Source of the DNA: Saccharopolyspora sp. SCSIO 74807
GTDB lineage: Bacteria; Actinomycetota; Actinomycetes; Mycobacteriales; Pseudonocardiaceae
Reading direction: 5' to 3'
Length of the DNA stretch: 64,000 nucleotides
NCBI RefSeq assembly: GCF_037023755.1
Contig: NZ_CP146100.1
Span: forward strand, 1,986,501 to 2,050,500
This document shows positions 42,322 through 51,290 of this stretch, piece after piece. The notes beneath the pieces were generated by a model. It was given only the letters and a program-made list of their open reading frames with translations, searched no databases and was not told the DNA's origin. Positions within the stretch are counted from its first letter, which is position 1, and every line of letters begins with the position of its first letter. The position numbers and the translations under genes are program-made.

Positions 42322-42636
42322 GTGGGTTTGTCATCCGTAGTGCCGGAGCTGCTGCTGCAGTTCTGGATCCTCAAGATCATCTGGCTGGCGGGGATCCCGA
42401 CCGGGCTGTACGCCTTCGTGCACGCGCTGTTGCAGCGCTCCGACGCGTTCACGGCCGTCGGGAAGCTGTCCAAGCCCGCGTGGCTGGGCATCACCGGTGC
42501 CGGCCTGATCCTGCTCGCGGTGCTCACCAGCGGTCCGATCACGATCATCTGGATCGCCGCGCTGATCGCCGTGCTGGTCTACCTGGTCGACGTCCGGCCC
42601 AAGGTCACCGAAGTGCAGAAGGGCAGCTCCTGGTAG
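42322..42636 (+). CDS. DUF2516 small membrane protein (Rv0476-like)
   Basis: This 104-residue protein has three hydrophobic segments (LLLQFWILKIIWLAGIPTGLYAFV, WLGITGAGLILLAVLTSG, TIIWIAALIAVLVYLVDV) and ends in VRPKVTEVQKG. It is the usual neighbour of HbhA in actinobacteria. Function is unknown. Its stop overlaps the start region of the following hydrolase gene. Confidence 0.85.
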   Translation: MGLSSVVPELLLQFWILKIIWLAGIPTGLYAFVHALLQRSDAFTAVGKLSKPAWLGITGAGLILLAVLTSGPITIIWIAALIAVLVYLVDVRPKVTEVQKGSSW

Positions 42637-43418
42637 CCACCGGCGCCTCGGCCGGGCCCGCCGGTGAGCTGCCTTCGGGTGCGCGCTGGAACTCCTACGG
42701 CCGGGGTTCGCCGGTCACGCTGGTGGCGCACGGTCTGGGCGCGACCGAAGGTGAAGCGCGGATCCCCGCGTCCGGCCTGCCCGGCACCCGGGTCGTGCTC
42801 ACGCTGCCGAGCCATGGGAACGCGCCGGATGCGCCGGAGGGCTACTGGCGTTACGGGACGATCGCCGAGGACGTGCGGTCGGTCGCGGACGCGGTCGGCG
42901 CGACCCGCGCGGTCGGCGTCTCGCTCGGCACCGGGGCGTTGACCAGGATCGTGGCCGAACGTCCTGGGCGGTTCGAGCGGTTGGCGCTGCTGCTGCCCGC
43001 CGCGTTGGACGGTCCCCGCGAGGTGACCTCGGCGTGGGCGTTGGAGCGGCTGGCCGAGGCCGTCGCCGCGGACGACGGCGGCGCGGCGCTGCGCGAGCTG
43101 GTCGCCGCCGAGTTTCCGCCCGAAGCGCAGGTCGGCGAGCATGTCGAACTCCGCGTGTCGGCGCTGCAGCGCCTGGGGGCCGCATTGCACGCCCTGAGCG
43201 ATCAGCGGGTGCTCGACGACGCGGGAACCTTGCGCGCGGTGCGTTCCGAGGTGCTGGTCATCGGGGCCACCGAGGATCCGATGCATCCGGCTTCGGCGGC
43301 GCGGCGAACCGCCGAAGCTTTTCCGGGCGCACGGCTGGAATTGCTGGATTCCCGCGCGCCGATGGTCACCCACCGCCGCGAAGTGCGGGCGTTGCTGAGC
43401 GGTTTCCTGGGCGGCTGA
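42630..43418 (+). CDS. Alpha/beta hydrolase (start uncertain)
   Basis: The nucleophile elbow GVSLGTGAL, the oxyanion-side VAHGLGATEG and the late IGATEDPMHP with a His near AAPMVTHRREV define an alpha/beta hydrolase of about 260 residues. No ATG, GTG or TTG occurs in frame between 42480 and the first conserved strand. A CTG at 42630 inside the DUF2516 stop region, preceded by AAGGG, is the best candidate; translation is then coupled to the upstream gene. Substrate is unknown. Confidence 0.75.
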   Translation: MVATGASAGPAGELPSGARWNSYGRGSPVTLVAHGLGATEGEARIPASGLPGTRVVLTLPSHGNAPDAPEGYWRYGTIAEDVRSVADAVGATRAVGVSLGTGALTRIVAERPGRFERLALLLPAALDGPREVTSAWALERLAEAVAADDGGAALRELVAAEFPPEAQVGEHVELRVSALQRLGAALHALSDQRVLDDAGTLRAVRSEVLVIGATEDPMHPASAARRTAEAFPGARLELLDSRAPMVTHRREVRALLSGFLGG

Positions 43419-43448
43419 TTCCTCGGCAGGACCCCGTATCGTCGGCGC

Positions 43449-44021
43449 ATGGCTGTTGACTGGTCGCTCGCGGCCGGGACGTTGCAGGTCTCGCCCGCCC
43501 TCGACCGCCCGGAACTGCTGGCTGAGCCGGTGCTCGCCGCGGTACGGGCGTTGCCGGGGACCGAAGCCGCTCGCGTCGGTGTCGCCGAGATCGACCCGGC
43601 GCTGGCCGACACCGCCGAGTTCTGCGCGCACTACGGCTCGCCGTTGGAGCTGTCGGCGAACTGCGTCGTGGTTACCGGCAAGCGCGGCGGCGAAGTCCGG
43701 CACGCGGCTTGCTTGGTGCTGGCGACCACCCGCGCTGATGTGAACGGCGTGGTCCGGCGGCGGCTGGACGTGCGGAAAGCCTCGTTCACGGCGATGGACG
43801 ACGCGGTGTCGCTGACCGGCATGGCCTACGGCGGCATCACTGCGTTCGGGCTGCCCGCCGGGTGGCCGGTGCTGGTCGACGCGGCGGTGGCGCGCACTCC
43901 GGCCGTGGTGGTCGGCAGCGGCCTGCGCGGCAGCAAGATCCTCACGGCGGGCGAGGTGCTGGCCGATCTGCCCGGCGCCGAAACACTCCCCGACCTGGCC
44001 CGCCCCGCGCCCGCGGAGTGA
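43449..44021 (+). CDS. YbaK/prolyl-tRNA-deacylase-like protein
   Basis: The protein has 190 residues. The editing-domain core is recognisable: LELSANCVVVTGKRGGEVRHAACLVLATTRADVNGVVRRRLDVRKASF with SLTGMAYGGITAFGLP. Family members hydrolyse mischarged Cys- or Ala-tRNA. The conserved Lys near the start of strand 4 is present (RKASF). A role in translational quality control is a family inference. It starts 30 bp after the hydrolase gene. Confidence 0.85.
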   Translation: MAVDWSLAAGTLQVSPALDRPELLAEPVLAAVRALPGTEAARVGVAEIDPALADTAEFCAHYGSPLELSANCVVVTGKRGGEVRHAACLVLATTRADVNGVVRRRLDVRKASFTAMDDAVSLTGMAYGGITAFGLPAGWPVLVDAAVARTPAVVVGSGLRGSKILTAGEVLADLPGAETLPDLARPAPAE

Positions 44022-44078
44022 AGGCCCGCCCACTACGGCGCGGCGCGCGGTGAAGTGCCTGAGCGTGCCGATCGGCGC

Positions 44079-44939
44079 TCAGAACACGACGGTGCGTTTG
44101 CCGTGCACCAGGACGCGGTCCTCCAGGTGCGCCCGCAGCCCGCGGGCCAGCACGATCTTCTCGATGTCGCGGCCCTGCCGGATGATGTCCGCGACGGAGT
44201 CGGTGTGGTCGACGCGGGTCACGTCCTGCTCGATGATCGGCCCCGCGTCGAGCTCGGCCGTCACGTAGTGGCAGGTGGCGCCCACCAGCTTCACCCCGCG
44301 CTCGTACGCCTGGTGGTACGGGCGGGCACCGGCGAACGACGGCAGGAAGCTGTGGTGGATGTTCAACGCCCTGCCCGCCCACGCTTCGCAGAGCTCGGAC
44401 GGCACGACCTGCATGAACCGGGCCAGCACGAGCGCGTGCGGCTGGTGGCCGTCCGCCAGTGCGCGGATTTCCTGGAAGGCAGCGGCCTTGCCTTCCGGGT
44501 CCGCCGCGGGCGGGAACGGCACGTGGTGGAACGGCACGCCGTGCGCCTCGGTGATCGGGCGCAGCCGCGGGTGGTTGCCGATCACCGCCCGCAGATCCAC
44601 GTCGATCTCCCCGGAGGAGATCCGCCCGAGCAGGTCGTGCAGGCAGTGGCCTTCGCGGGAAACCAGGATCACCACGCGCCGCCGCTGTTCGGTGTCGGTG
44701 ACCTGCCAGCTCGTGCTGCCCAGCTCGGCGGCGACCCGGCCGACGCGTTCCCGCAGTTCGTCCACGCCGAACGGCAGCGAGTCCGCGCGGACGACCTGGC
44801 GGGTGAAGAACCAGTTGGTGTCCGGGTCGGTGTGGTAACCGGCCTCGACGATCCATCCGCCGTGCTCGGCGAGGAACGACGTGATGCGGGCGACGATCCC
44901 GGTGCGGTCCGGGCAGCTGAGGCTGATCACGTACGACAC
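44079..44939 (-). CDS. purU: Formyltetrahydrofolate deformylase
   Basis: The protein has about 286 residues. An N-terminal ACT domain (ISLSCPDRTGIVARITSFLAEHGG) is followed by a formyltransferase-type catalytic domain. The conserved Asn and His are in LNIHHSFLPSF, and the late Asp/Gly motif is AELDAGPIIEQDVTRV. It releases formate from 10-formyl-THF for one-carbon balance and purine synthesis. GTG at 44939 places the start just before the ACT domain, as in relatives; GTG at 44957 is possible. Confidence 0.92.
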   Translation of the reverse strand: MSYVISLSCPDRTGIVARITSFLAEHGGWIVEAGYHTDPDTNWFFTRQVVRADSLPFGVDELRERVGRVAAELGSTSWQVTDTEQRRRVVILVSREGHCLHDLLGRISSGEIDVDLRAVIGNHPRLRPITEAHGVPFHHVPFPPAADPEGKAAAFQEIRALADGHQPHALVLARFMQVVPSELCEAWAGRALNIHHSFLPSFAGARPYHQAYERGVKLVGATCHYVTAELDAGPIIEQDVTRVDHTDSVADIIRQGRDIEKIVLARGLRAHLEDRVLVHGKRTVVF

Positions 44940-44979
44940 AGCTGCGCATTCTCGCACCGCAAGGCCGTCTCGGCCGGGA

Positions 44980-45714
44980 TCAACGCCCGGCGACGAGCCC
45001 GCCGAGCGCTGCGTCGCCGGTGATCATCGCGCCGCTCGGGCGGCCCCAGACCCGGCGGTAGACCGCGTCGGCGGTGCCCGCGACGGTCGCGTCGACCTCG
45101 TCGGCGCCCAGCGCGGCATCGGCGGGCGCTCCGATCTGCGGTGGCTGCCCGGCCAGGAATCGCACCAGCCAGGTCCGCCCGGCGTCGGCGGCGTGGTAGA
45201 GCACCCGGCCCTGGTGCGCGGACTGCGACCAGTCGCCCAGCGGCGCGATGACGGTGAGCATCTCGTCGATCCCGTCCGCGGCCAGCTCCGGATCGAAGAT
45301 CAGCTCCGAACCGCCGTCCGCGGCCAGCACCGCGTCGAGGCGGTGGATCGCGGTTTCGTGCGTCATGCGCCGGGTCCACGACTCGGGTGTGCCACCCGGG
45401 AAGAACGCCCACACCGCCCGCTGCGGGTCCGGCGCGGAAAGCGCCGTGGTGAGTTCGGCGAAGCGCTCGTCGAACCAGGTCAGCGCCGCGTCGAACGCGT
45501 CGGGCGCGGCGGGCGGCCGCGGCCGCTGATCGTCCGGGCCGGATTCGAGTCCCAGCTGCACCATCGCGTAGACGCGGGCCAGGTGGCGCAGCAGCTTGCG
45601 CACGTCCCAGCCGGGGCAGGTGGGCACGGTGGCGTCCGGGCCAGCTGCCACCGCAGCCGCGCGGAACGCTCCGACCTGCTCTTTCAACACTGCTTGCGAA
45701 AATTCGCCGACCAT
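44980..45714 (-). CDS. Mycothiol-dependent enzyme, maleylpyruvate-isomerase family
   Basis: The protein has 244 residues. The N-terminal DinB-like helical bundle (FRAAAVAAGPDATVPTCPGWDVRKLLRHLARVYAMV) and the C-terminal domain fit the TIGR03083 group. Its metal-binding His residues include RHLARV and AIHRLD. These enzymes use mycothiol for detoxification or isomerisation, consistent with the mshA gene later in this window. The exact reaction is unknown. Genes on both sides run in the same direction. Confidence 0.85.
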   Translation of the reverse strand: MVGEFSQAVLKEQVGAFRAAAVAAGPDATVPTCPGWDVRKLLRHLARVYAMVQLGLESGPDDQRPRPPAAPDAFDAALTWFDERFAELTTALSAPDPQRAVWAFFPGGTPESWTRRMTHETAIHRLDAVLAADGGSELIFDPELAADGIDEMLTVIAPLGDWSQSAHQGRVLYHAADAGRTWLVRFLAGQPPQIGAPADAALGADEVDATVAGTADAVYRRVWGRPSGAMITGDAALGGLVAGR

Positions 45715-45724
45715 GCCGCGGAGT

Positions 45725-46591
45725 TTACGAGCCGGGCGAGCCGGCGGGAGCCACGGCGGACCAGGCGACGGTCAGCTCGCCGGCGCGCCAGCGCCGCGGG
45801 CGATCCAGCACCGGCCAGCCGCGGGCGGCCAGCGACCGCACCGACTCCGCCCAGCGGGCCCGCGGGCCGTACGGGACCAGCGGCGCGGCCCGCGCCCAGC
45901 AGGAGTCGAGGTCGTTGAGCAACGAGTGCACCTTCTCGCCGGGGACGTTGCGGTGGATCAGCGTCTTCGGCAGCCGTTCGGCCAGATCGGACGGTCGCGC
46001 CAGGTCCGCGGGCAGGCAGGCCAGCGTGAACGTGCGGGGCCCGCCGCGGTCCAGCGCGACCCAGCAGCAACGCCGGCCGATCTCGTCGCAGGTGCCCTCC
46101 ACCAGCAACCCGCCGGGGGCGAGCCTGCCGCGCAGCTCCTCCCACGCCTTCCAGGCTTCCGGCTCGGTGTACTGGCGCAGCACGTTGAACGCGCGCACGA
46201 GCACCGGACCGGCCGCGCCGCCGATGCCAGCCGCCAGGCCCGCCAGCTCGAATCCGCCGCGCCGGAAGTTCAGGCCGGGCGGTACCGCGACCCGCCGCCC
46301 GGCCTCGACCCGCTCGGGATCGATCTCCAGGCCGAACACCCGCGCATCCGGCCGCAGCGGCCGCAGCCGTTCGGCGAGCTCGACCGTGGTGGTCGGTGCC
46401 GAGCCGAATCCGAGATCGACGACCAGCGGATCCGCCGCCGATCGCAGCGCGCGGGCGGCCCACGGTGCGCCGGTGATCCAGCGGTCCACGCGCCGCAGCC
46501 GGTTCGGGTTGGTGGTGCCCCGGGTGGCCATGCCGAGTGCCCTGGCGCGGCCCGCGGCGAGTCGCGGGGCGCGTTTGCGCGGCTGGTTCAA
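45725..46591 (-). CDS. SAM-dependent methyltransferase
   Basis: This protein of about 288 residues has motif I LVVDLGFGSAPTTTVEL and the acidic end of strand 2 FGLEIDPERVEAG. The N-terminal ATRGTTNPNRLRRVDRW block is common in a group of conserved actinobacterial methyltransferases of unknown substrate. The TTG at 46591 adds NQPRKRAPRLAAGRA, which looks family-like; ATG at 46531 would drop it. An open frame extends to 46687 but overlaps the next gene. Confidence 0.8.
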   Translation of the reverse strand: MNQPRKRAPRLAAGRARALGMATRGTTNPNRLRRVDRWITGAPWAARALRSAADPLVVDLGFGSAPTTTVELAERLRPLRPDARVFGLEIDPERVEAGRRVAVPPGLNFRRGGFELAGLAAGIGGAAGPVLVRAFNVLRQYTEPEAWKAWEELRGRLAPGGLLVEGTCDEIGRRCCWVALDRGGPRTFTLACLPADLARPSDLAERLPKTLIHRNVPGEKVHSLLNDLDSCWARAAPLVPYGPRARWAESVRSLAARGWPVLDRPRRWRAGELTVAWSAVAPAGSPGS

Positions 46592-46658
46592 GGCATGGAC
46601 CTGCGGATTCGGGCGTGCGAAGGCATGGCAGGGGCGGAATCGCCGGACGACGGGTGGT

Positions 46659-47171
46659 TCACTGCGAATGCTTCGCGAGCCATTCACCGGTGAACTGCTC
46701 CTCCCGGGCGAGCAGTTTCTGCACCTGCTCGGCCACCAGGTCTTCCACCCGCCCGCCGACGAACGGCACGTTCACCCGCACCTCGCCGTCCACGAGGAAC
46801 TCGCTGCCGGTCTCGGGCAGGTCCCGCAGCCACATCGAACCGGTGATGGTGCACGGCACCCCGGCGACCTCGGCGGCGATCTCGCCGTTGTAGTGGCCGG
46901 GCTCTTCGCACCGCCAGGACTCGGTGCGGTCGATCACCAGATCACCCGCGCCAGCCACGGTGCGCGCGACCGGCGGCAGCGCCTCCGTGCTGACCCCCTG
47001 GCGCAGCTGGAAGCGGACCGCATCACCGAGGACGTCGTGCTTGACCAGCTCGTTGCGGGTGCCGCCGAGCTCGGCGAGCCGGTCCCGCAGGTAGTCGATG
47101 TCGATGAGCGCCTGGTGCACCTGCGACGATGCCCACTCGGAGGTGCTCCGGTGCTCGATGCGGCGTGCCAT
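46659..47171 (-). CDS. DUF2505 family protein
   Basis: This 170-residue protein has an alpha/beta START-like grip fold pattern (IEHRSTSEWASSQVHQALIDIDYLRDRL, then strands to TGSMWLRDLPETGSEFLVDGEVRVNVPFVGG and a long C-terminal helix). DUF2505 is widespread in actinobacteria and may bind hydrophobic ligands. The ATG at 47171 is clear and divergent from murB by 25 bp. Frames that extend further upstream are the antisense of murB. Confidence 0.85.
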   Translation of the reverse strand: MARRIEHRSTSEWASSQVHQALIDIDYLRDRLAELGGTRNELVKHDVLGDAVRFQLRQGVSTEALPPVARTVAGAGDLVIDRTESWRCEEPGHYNGEIAAEVAGVPCTITGSMWLRDLPETGSEFLVDGEVRVNVPFVGGRVEDLVAEQVQKLLAREEQFTGEWLAKHSQ

Positions 47172-47196
47172 GGGCGGAAGGTTACCTTTGGCAGTC

Positions 47197-48315
47197 GTGA
47201 ACTCCTCGATGTCCGGTGCCGAAGGAATCCGCGGCGGCCCGGCCGGCGCTCGAACCCCCGGCGAACACCCCTTGGCGGAGTACACGACGCTGCGGCTGGG
47301 CGGCCCGGCCGCAGAGTTCGTGCTCGCCGAGCATCCCGACGAACTGGCCGAGGCGGTCCGCGAGTCGGACGCCGCCGGCCAGCCGCTGCTGGTGCTGGGC
47401 GGCGGGTCGAACCTCGTCGTCGCCGACTCCGGGTTCGACGGCCGGGTGGTGCGGGTCGCCACCCGCGGCCGCAGCTACGACATTGTGGACGGTTTCGTGC
47501 AGCTGACCGTCGAGGCCGGTGAGGACTGGGACGACGTAGTCGCCGACACGGTGCACCAGGGCCTGGGGAATCTGGAGTGCCTGTCCGGGATTCCGGGGCT
47601 GACCGGTGCGACACCGGTGCAGAACGTCGGTGCCTACGGCGTGGAGATCTCCGAGATGCTGGTCTCGGTGGACCTGCTGGACCGGCGCACGGGCCGGATC
47701 CGCACCGTGCTGGCCGAGGATCTGGGGCTGGTCTACCGCGGCAGCTCGCTCAAGCACAGCGACGAAGCGGTGGTGCTGCGCGCCCGCTACCTGCTGCGGG
47801 ACGGCGCCGAGTCCGCGCCGATCCGCTACGCCGAACTCGCCCGCGCGCTGGAGGTGCAGCCGGGCGCGCGGGTCGACGTCGCCCGCGCTCGGGAAGCGGT
47901 GCTGGAGTTGCGGCGGACGAAGGGGATGGTGCTCGACCCGGCCGACCACGACACCTGGAGCGCCGGCTCGTTCTTCACCAATCCGATCGTGGACACCGCC
48001 GACCTTCCCGGGGTGCTGGAGCTGATCGCCACTCGGGTCGGCCCGGACGAGCGGGTTCCGCAGTACCCGGCGGGCGACGGGCGCACCAAGCTCTCCGCGG
48101 CCTGGCTGATCGAACGCGCCGGGTTCGGCAAGGGGCACCCCGGTGGCGCGGCGCGGGCCGCGTTGTCCGGCAAGCACACGCTGGCGTTGACCAACCGCGG
48201 CTCGGCCTGCACCGAAGACCTGCTGGGTCTCGCGCGTGAAGTGCGCGAGGGGGTACGTTCCGCGTTCGGCGTGTCGCTGGCACCGGAACCGGTACTCGTG
48301 GACTGTTCGATCTGA
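47197..48315 (+). CDS. murB: UDP-N-acetylenolpyruvoylglucosamine reductase
   Basis: The protein has about 372 residues. FAD-binding motifs VLGGGSNLVVADSGFDG and SGIPGLTGATPVQNVGAYGVEISE are intact, as is the catalytic region YRGSSLKHS and AGSFFTNPIV; AAWLIERAGFGKG closes the substrate pocket. It makes UDP-MurNAc for peptidoglycan. The type I enzyme length is normal. GTG at 47197 is used; ATG at 47209 is also possible. A GGAAGG stands 16 bases before. Confidence 0.95.
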   Translation: MNSSMSGAEGIRGGPAGARTPGEHPLAEYTTLRLGGPAAEFVLAEHPDELAEAVRESDAAGQPLLVLGGGSNLVVADSGFDGRVVRVATRGRSYDIVDGFVQLTVEAGEDWDDVVADTVHQGLGNLECLSGIPGLTGATPVQNVGAYGVEISEMLVSVDLLDRRTGRIRTVLAEDLGLVYRGSSLKHSDEAVVLRARYLLRDGAESAPIRYAELARALEVQPGARVDVARAREAVLELRRTKGMVLDPADHDTWSAGSFFTNPIVDTADLPGVLELIATRVGPDERVPQYPAGDGRTKLSAAWLIERAGFGKGHPGGAARAALSGKHTLALTNRGSACTEDLLGLAREVREGVRSAFGVSLAPEPVLVDCSI

Positions 48316-48456
48316 AGCGTGTTTTCCGGGCTCGCTGTCCGAGGAGTCCGCGAGGGCGTTCGGCCGGGGCGGTTTCCAGCGTTCCGGAGGGCCGTCGGAG
48401 TGACTCTTCGTGACTAATGCTTACCCTGAGTGTTAAATGGTAGCTGGAGGGCCGCC

Positions 48457-49464
48457 ATGCTCAGCATCAGGGAACTTCGGGACAGAGCGGTCATTCGGCC
48501 GATCAAACGCGCGGTGGAGGACCAGCTGCTGGACCTCCCCGGGGTGACGGCCGTCGACATCGGCGAGAAGCGCATCGCAGGCCGGGGCACCGGCAGGCAG
48601 GGAATCGTGGTGTCGGTGGCGCGCAAGCGCGCGCCCGACCGGGTTTGGCCCGGCACGCAGATCCCGCCGGACGTGCTGGGCATCCCCACCGACGTCATCG
48701 AGGAAAAGCCGGTTCTGCAGCACGCCCACCACGGCGCGGAGGAGTCGGTGGCGTTGCGCGGCCGCGATTTCGCGCACGACGGCGCGGTCACCGGCGGGGA
48801 CGGCGTGGCGCCGTGCCGGTCGGTGCAGCTGTCCCCGCCGGAGGTCCGCAACGCGGGCCGCTACCGCCGCACCGGAACGCTGGGTGCGCTGGTGATCGGG
48901 CACCAGCCCGCGGCAGCGGCCATGGGGCTGACGACGTTCGACGTCGCGTGCCTGGACGATGCTTGGGCGGTCGGCGACCGGATGGTCGATCCGGACACCG
49001 GGTACGTGTTCGCCGAGCTGGCGCGCGGTGCGCTGTCCGGGCGGGTCGATGCGGCGGCGGTGACTCTCGGATGCGGCGTGCAGCACTCGCCGGTGATTCC
49101 GGGCATCGGCCCGATCGCCGGTCAGTGCGCGGCTTACCCGGGCGAGCCGGTGCGCAAGAGCGGGCACGGCAGCGGGCTCACCGCAGGAGTCGTGTCCTCT
49201 GTGGACGCGACGCTGCGGGTGGATCACGGCGCGGCTCTCGGGGTGCGGGTGCTGCGTGAGCAGATCCGGATCGACGCCGTCGATGGTTGCTTCACCGCCT
49301 CCGGTGACGCGGGCAGCGCGGTGGTCAACAGCGACGGGCGGGTGGTCGGTTTGCTGTTCGCGGGGTGCCGCACCGGATCGACCGGGTTCGCCAGTCCGAT
49401 CGTGGACGTGCTCGCCGAACTCGATGTGGAACTTTGCGTGCAGCACCAGCACATCGGCGTGTGA
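48457..49464 (+). CDS. Trypsin-fold protein, possibly inactive
   Basis: The 335-residue protein has no signal peptide. The C-terminal part reads like a Nal1/trypsin-type fold: VDGCFTASGDAGSAVVNSDGRVVGLLFAG. The usual GDSG nucleophile motif is GDAG here, so the Ser is replaced by Ala and the normal mechanism cannot operate unless the next Ser serves. Earlier, DLPGVTAVDIGEKRIAGRGTGRQ is typical of the family's N-terminal region. GGAGG six bases before the ATG at 48457 supports the start. It may have become a binding protein. Confidence 0.75.
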   Translation: MLSIRELRDRAVIRPIKRAVEDQLLDLPGVTAVDIGEKRIAGRGTGRQGIVVSVARKRAPDRVWPGTQIPPDVLGIPTDVIEEKPVLQHAHHGAEESVALRGRDFAHDGAVTGGDGVAPCRSVQLSPPEVRNAGRYRRTGTLGALVIGHQPAAAAMGLTTFDVACLDDAWAVGDRMVDPDTGYVFAELARGALSGRVDAAAVTLGCGVQHSPVIPGIGPIAGQCAAYPGEPVRKSGHGSGLTAGVVSSVDATLRVDHGAALGVRVLREQIRIDAVDGCFTASGDAGSAVVNSDGRVVGLLFAGCRTGSTGFASPIVDVLAELDVELCVQHQHIGV

Positions 49465-49764
49465 CCGCGGTGAGTTCGCACACGTTCCCGGACCGTGATC
49501 TGTTCCATTGTGGACCGTCGATTTCCGCGCGGTCCGCTCCGATCCCGCCCCCGCGCGCTCGCCGATGAAGATCGACGCAGGTCATCGGCGCACCCCGAGT
49601 CGTCGCCCGGCTACCCGGGGAAGCGATCCGCGGCACCGGCCCGCCCGAAGGCCGACAGCTGTGACGCGACACACTGCTGATCGGCGGCATCTTGGCGGAG
49701 CGCCGCACGTCTACCCAATGCAAGTCATGTCGGAACGGATCGGGGTCAAGGAGTGCTGAGCAGG
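49465..49764. other. 300-bp non-coding interval
   Basis: Between the trypsin-fold gene and the L,D-transpeptidase gene. No coding pattern or repeat stands out. It should hold the transpeptidase promoter; AAGGAG lies at its end (49748-49753). Confidence 0.45.
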
Positions 49765-50928
49765 GTGAGTCGGTCGCGGATACGGCTGCTGTGGGCTGCG
49801 CTGGCGGGAGCGCTGGCGGCCGTGCTGCTGATATCGGGGTGCGGAGCCCAATCCGCGTCCGGCGGCGGATCGGGTTCCCGGGCGTCGGCGCCGAAGGCGC
49901 AGGTGCACCTGGAGCCCGGCGGCGGTGCCGACATCAACCCCGCCGCTCCGATCCGCGCCAGCGTCGAGCAGGGACGGCTCGACTCGGTCAAGCTCACCAA
50001 CGGCGACGGCAAGGAGGTCGGCGGTCAGCTCGCCCCCGACGGGCACACCTGGACCGCGGGCGAAGCGCTCGGCTACGGCAAGGACTACACCTGGTCCGGC
50101 CAGGCCACCGGCGTCGACGGCAAGACCGTGCAGGTGCAGGGCTCGTTCCGCACGGTGTCGCCGGACAAGAAGGTGCGCGCCACGATCAACCCCACCGACC
50201 ACAGCGAGGTCGGCATCGCGATGCCGATCAGCGTGAAGTTCGACGAGCCGGTCACCGACAAGGCCGCCGCGGAGCGGGCGCTGGCGGTGCGCACCTCGGT
50301 CCCGGTCGAGGGCTCCTGGGCATGGCTGTCCAGCACCCAGGTGGACTGGCGGCCGAAGGAGTACTGGCCGGCGAACACCCAGGTCGAAGTGGACGCGAAC
50401 CTCTACGGGGTGCACTACGGCAAGGGCGCCTACGGGCGCGAGGACCTGACCACCAAGTTCACCGTCGGCCGCGCGCAGATCGTCAAGGCCGACGCGCAGA
50501 CGCACCAGATGGTGGTCGAGCGGGACGGCAAGCAGGTCGCCAGCTACGCGGCCAGCTACGGCAAGGACAAGGATCCGGAGCTGAACACGCCGAACGGCAC
50601 CTACATGGTGATGCAGAAGAACCCCGTCGAGATCATGGACAACCCGCGGTACGGCTACACCGACGTGGAGAAGAAGTGGGCCATCCGGATGTCCAACCAC
50701 GGCGAGTTCATCCACGAGAACGAGGAGAACCGCGCCAACCTCGGCAAGGTCAACACTTCGCACGGCTGCATCAACCTGTCCGAGGCGGACGCCAAGGCGT
50801 ACTTCGACAGCGCCATGGTCGGCGATCCGATCGAGGTCAGCGGTGGTGTGCGGGCGATGGAGCCGCGCTACGAGGTGTTCGACTGGCTGCTGGACTGGGG
50901 TCAGTGGCAGCAGAAGTCGGCGCTGTGA
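49765..50928 (+). CDS. Lipoprotein L,D-transpeptidase (LprQ/LdtMt-type)
   Basis: This 387-residue exported lipoprotein has a lipobox near LLISGC after a hydrophobic core. Two bacterial Ig-like domains follow (about residues 60-250), then the YkuD catalytic domain with NTSHGCINLSEADAKAYF, catalytic Cys at about residue 335. It makes 3-3 cross-links in peptidoglycan. It corresponds in order and type to Rv0483 (lprQ). GTG at 49765 has AAGGAG at 11 bases; GTG at 49753 would overlap that site. Confidence 0.93.
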   Translation: MSRSRIRLLWAALAGALAAVLLISGCGAQSASGGGSGSRASAPKAQVHLEPGGGADINPAAPIRASVEQGRLDSVKLTNGDGKEVGGQLAPDGHTWTAGEALGYGKDYTWSGQATGVDGKTVQVQGSFRTVSPDKKVRATINPTDHSEVGIAMPISVKFDEPVTDKAAAERALAVRTSVPVEGSWAWLSSTQVDWRPKEYWPANTQVEVDANLYGVHYGKGAYGREDLTTKFTVGRAQIVKADAQTHQMVVERDGKQVASYAASYGKDKDPELNTPNGTYMVMQKNPVEIMDNPRYGYTDVEKKWAIRMSNHGEFIHENEENRANLGKVNTSHGCINLSEADAKAYFDSAMVGDPIEVSGGVRAMEPRYEVFDWLLDWGQWQQKSAL

Positions 50929-51290
50929 GGATCGGTCCTTTCCGGATCGGCCGGAGTCGCCGCACCGTCGGCGCGCACCGCTGATCCGCATCCCGGCGCG
51001 AGCAGCGCGCCGACACCGGGCGCGAACGTGCCGGTCCCGTGCTGGTGGGAGTGCCCACCGGCACGGGACCTTCGCAATCGCGGGGTGTGAACGCGGTCAC
51101 GCGGGCTGCGGGACGAGCCTGGTCGGCGCGGGCGGGTGCGCGGCGTGGCGCACCGCGTTCCGGCTCCCAGGAATGTTTTCCCCGGGTGCGGCGTCGGGAC
51201 TCAAGGCGTCCGGGAAGGCGGATGCCCGCCCACGCGCGCGCGGACCAGCTCGGGCGCCGTGGTGCGTTCCCGATCTGCGATGGGCAGCCG
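50929..51290. other. 362-bp interval with a terminator, mshA leader
   Basis: The first part carries the hairpin at 51033-51070. The rest, up to the mshA ATG, has no clear gene; a frame in phase with mshA is open from 51039 but contains low-complexity Arg/Gly residues. Confidence 0.5.
51033..51070 (+). terminator. Hairpin terminator after the transpeptidase gene
   Basis: Seventeen-base arms at 51033-51049 and 51054-51070 pair with a single wobble position and a four-base loop, followed by TTC. Confidence 0.8.
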
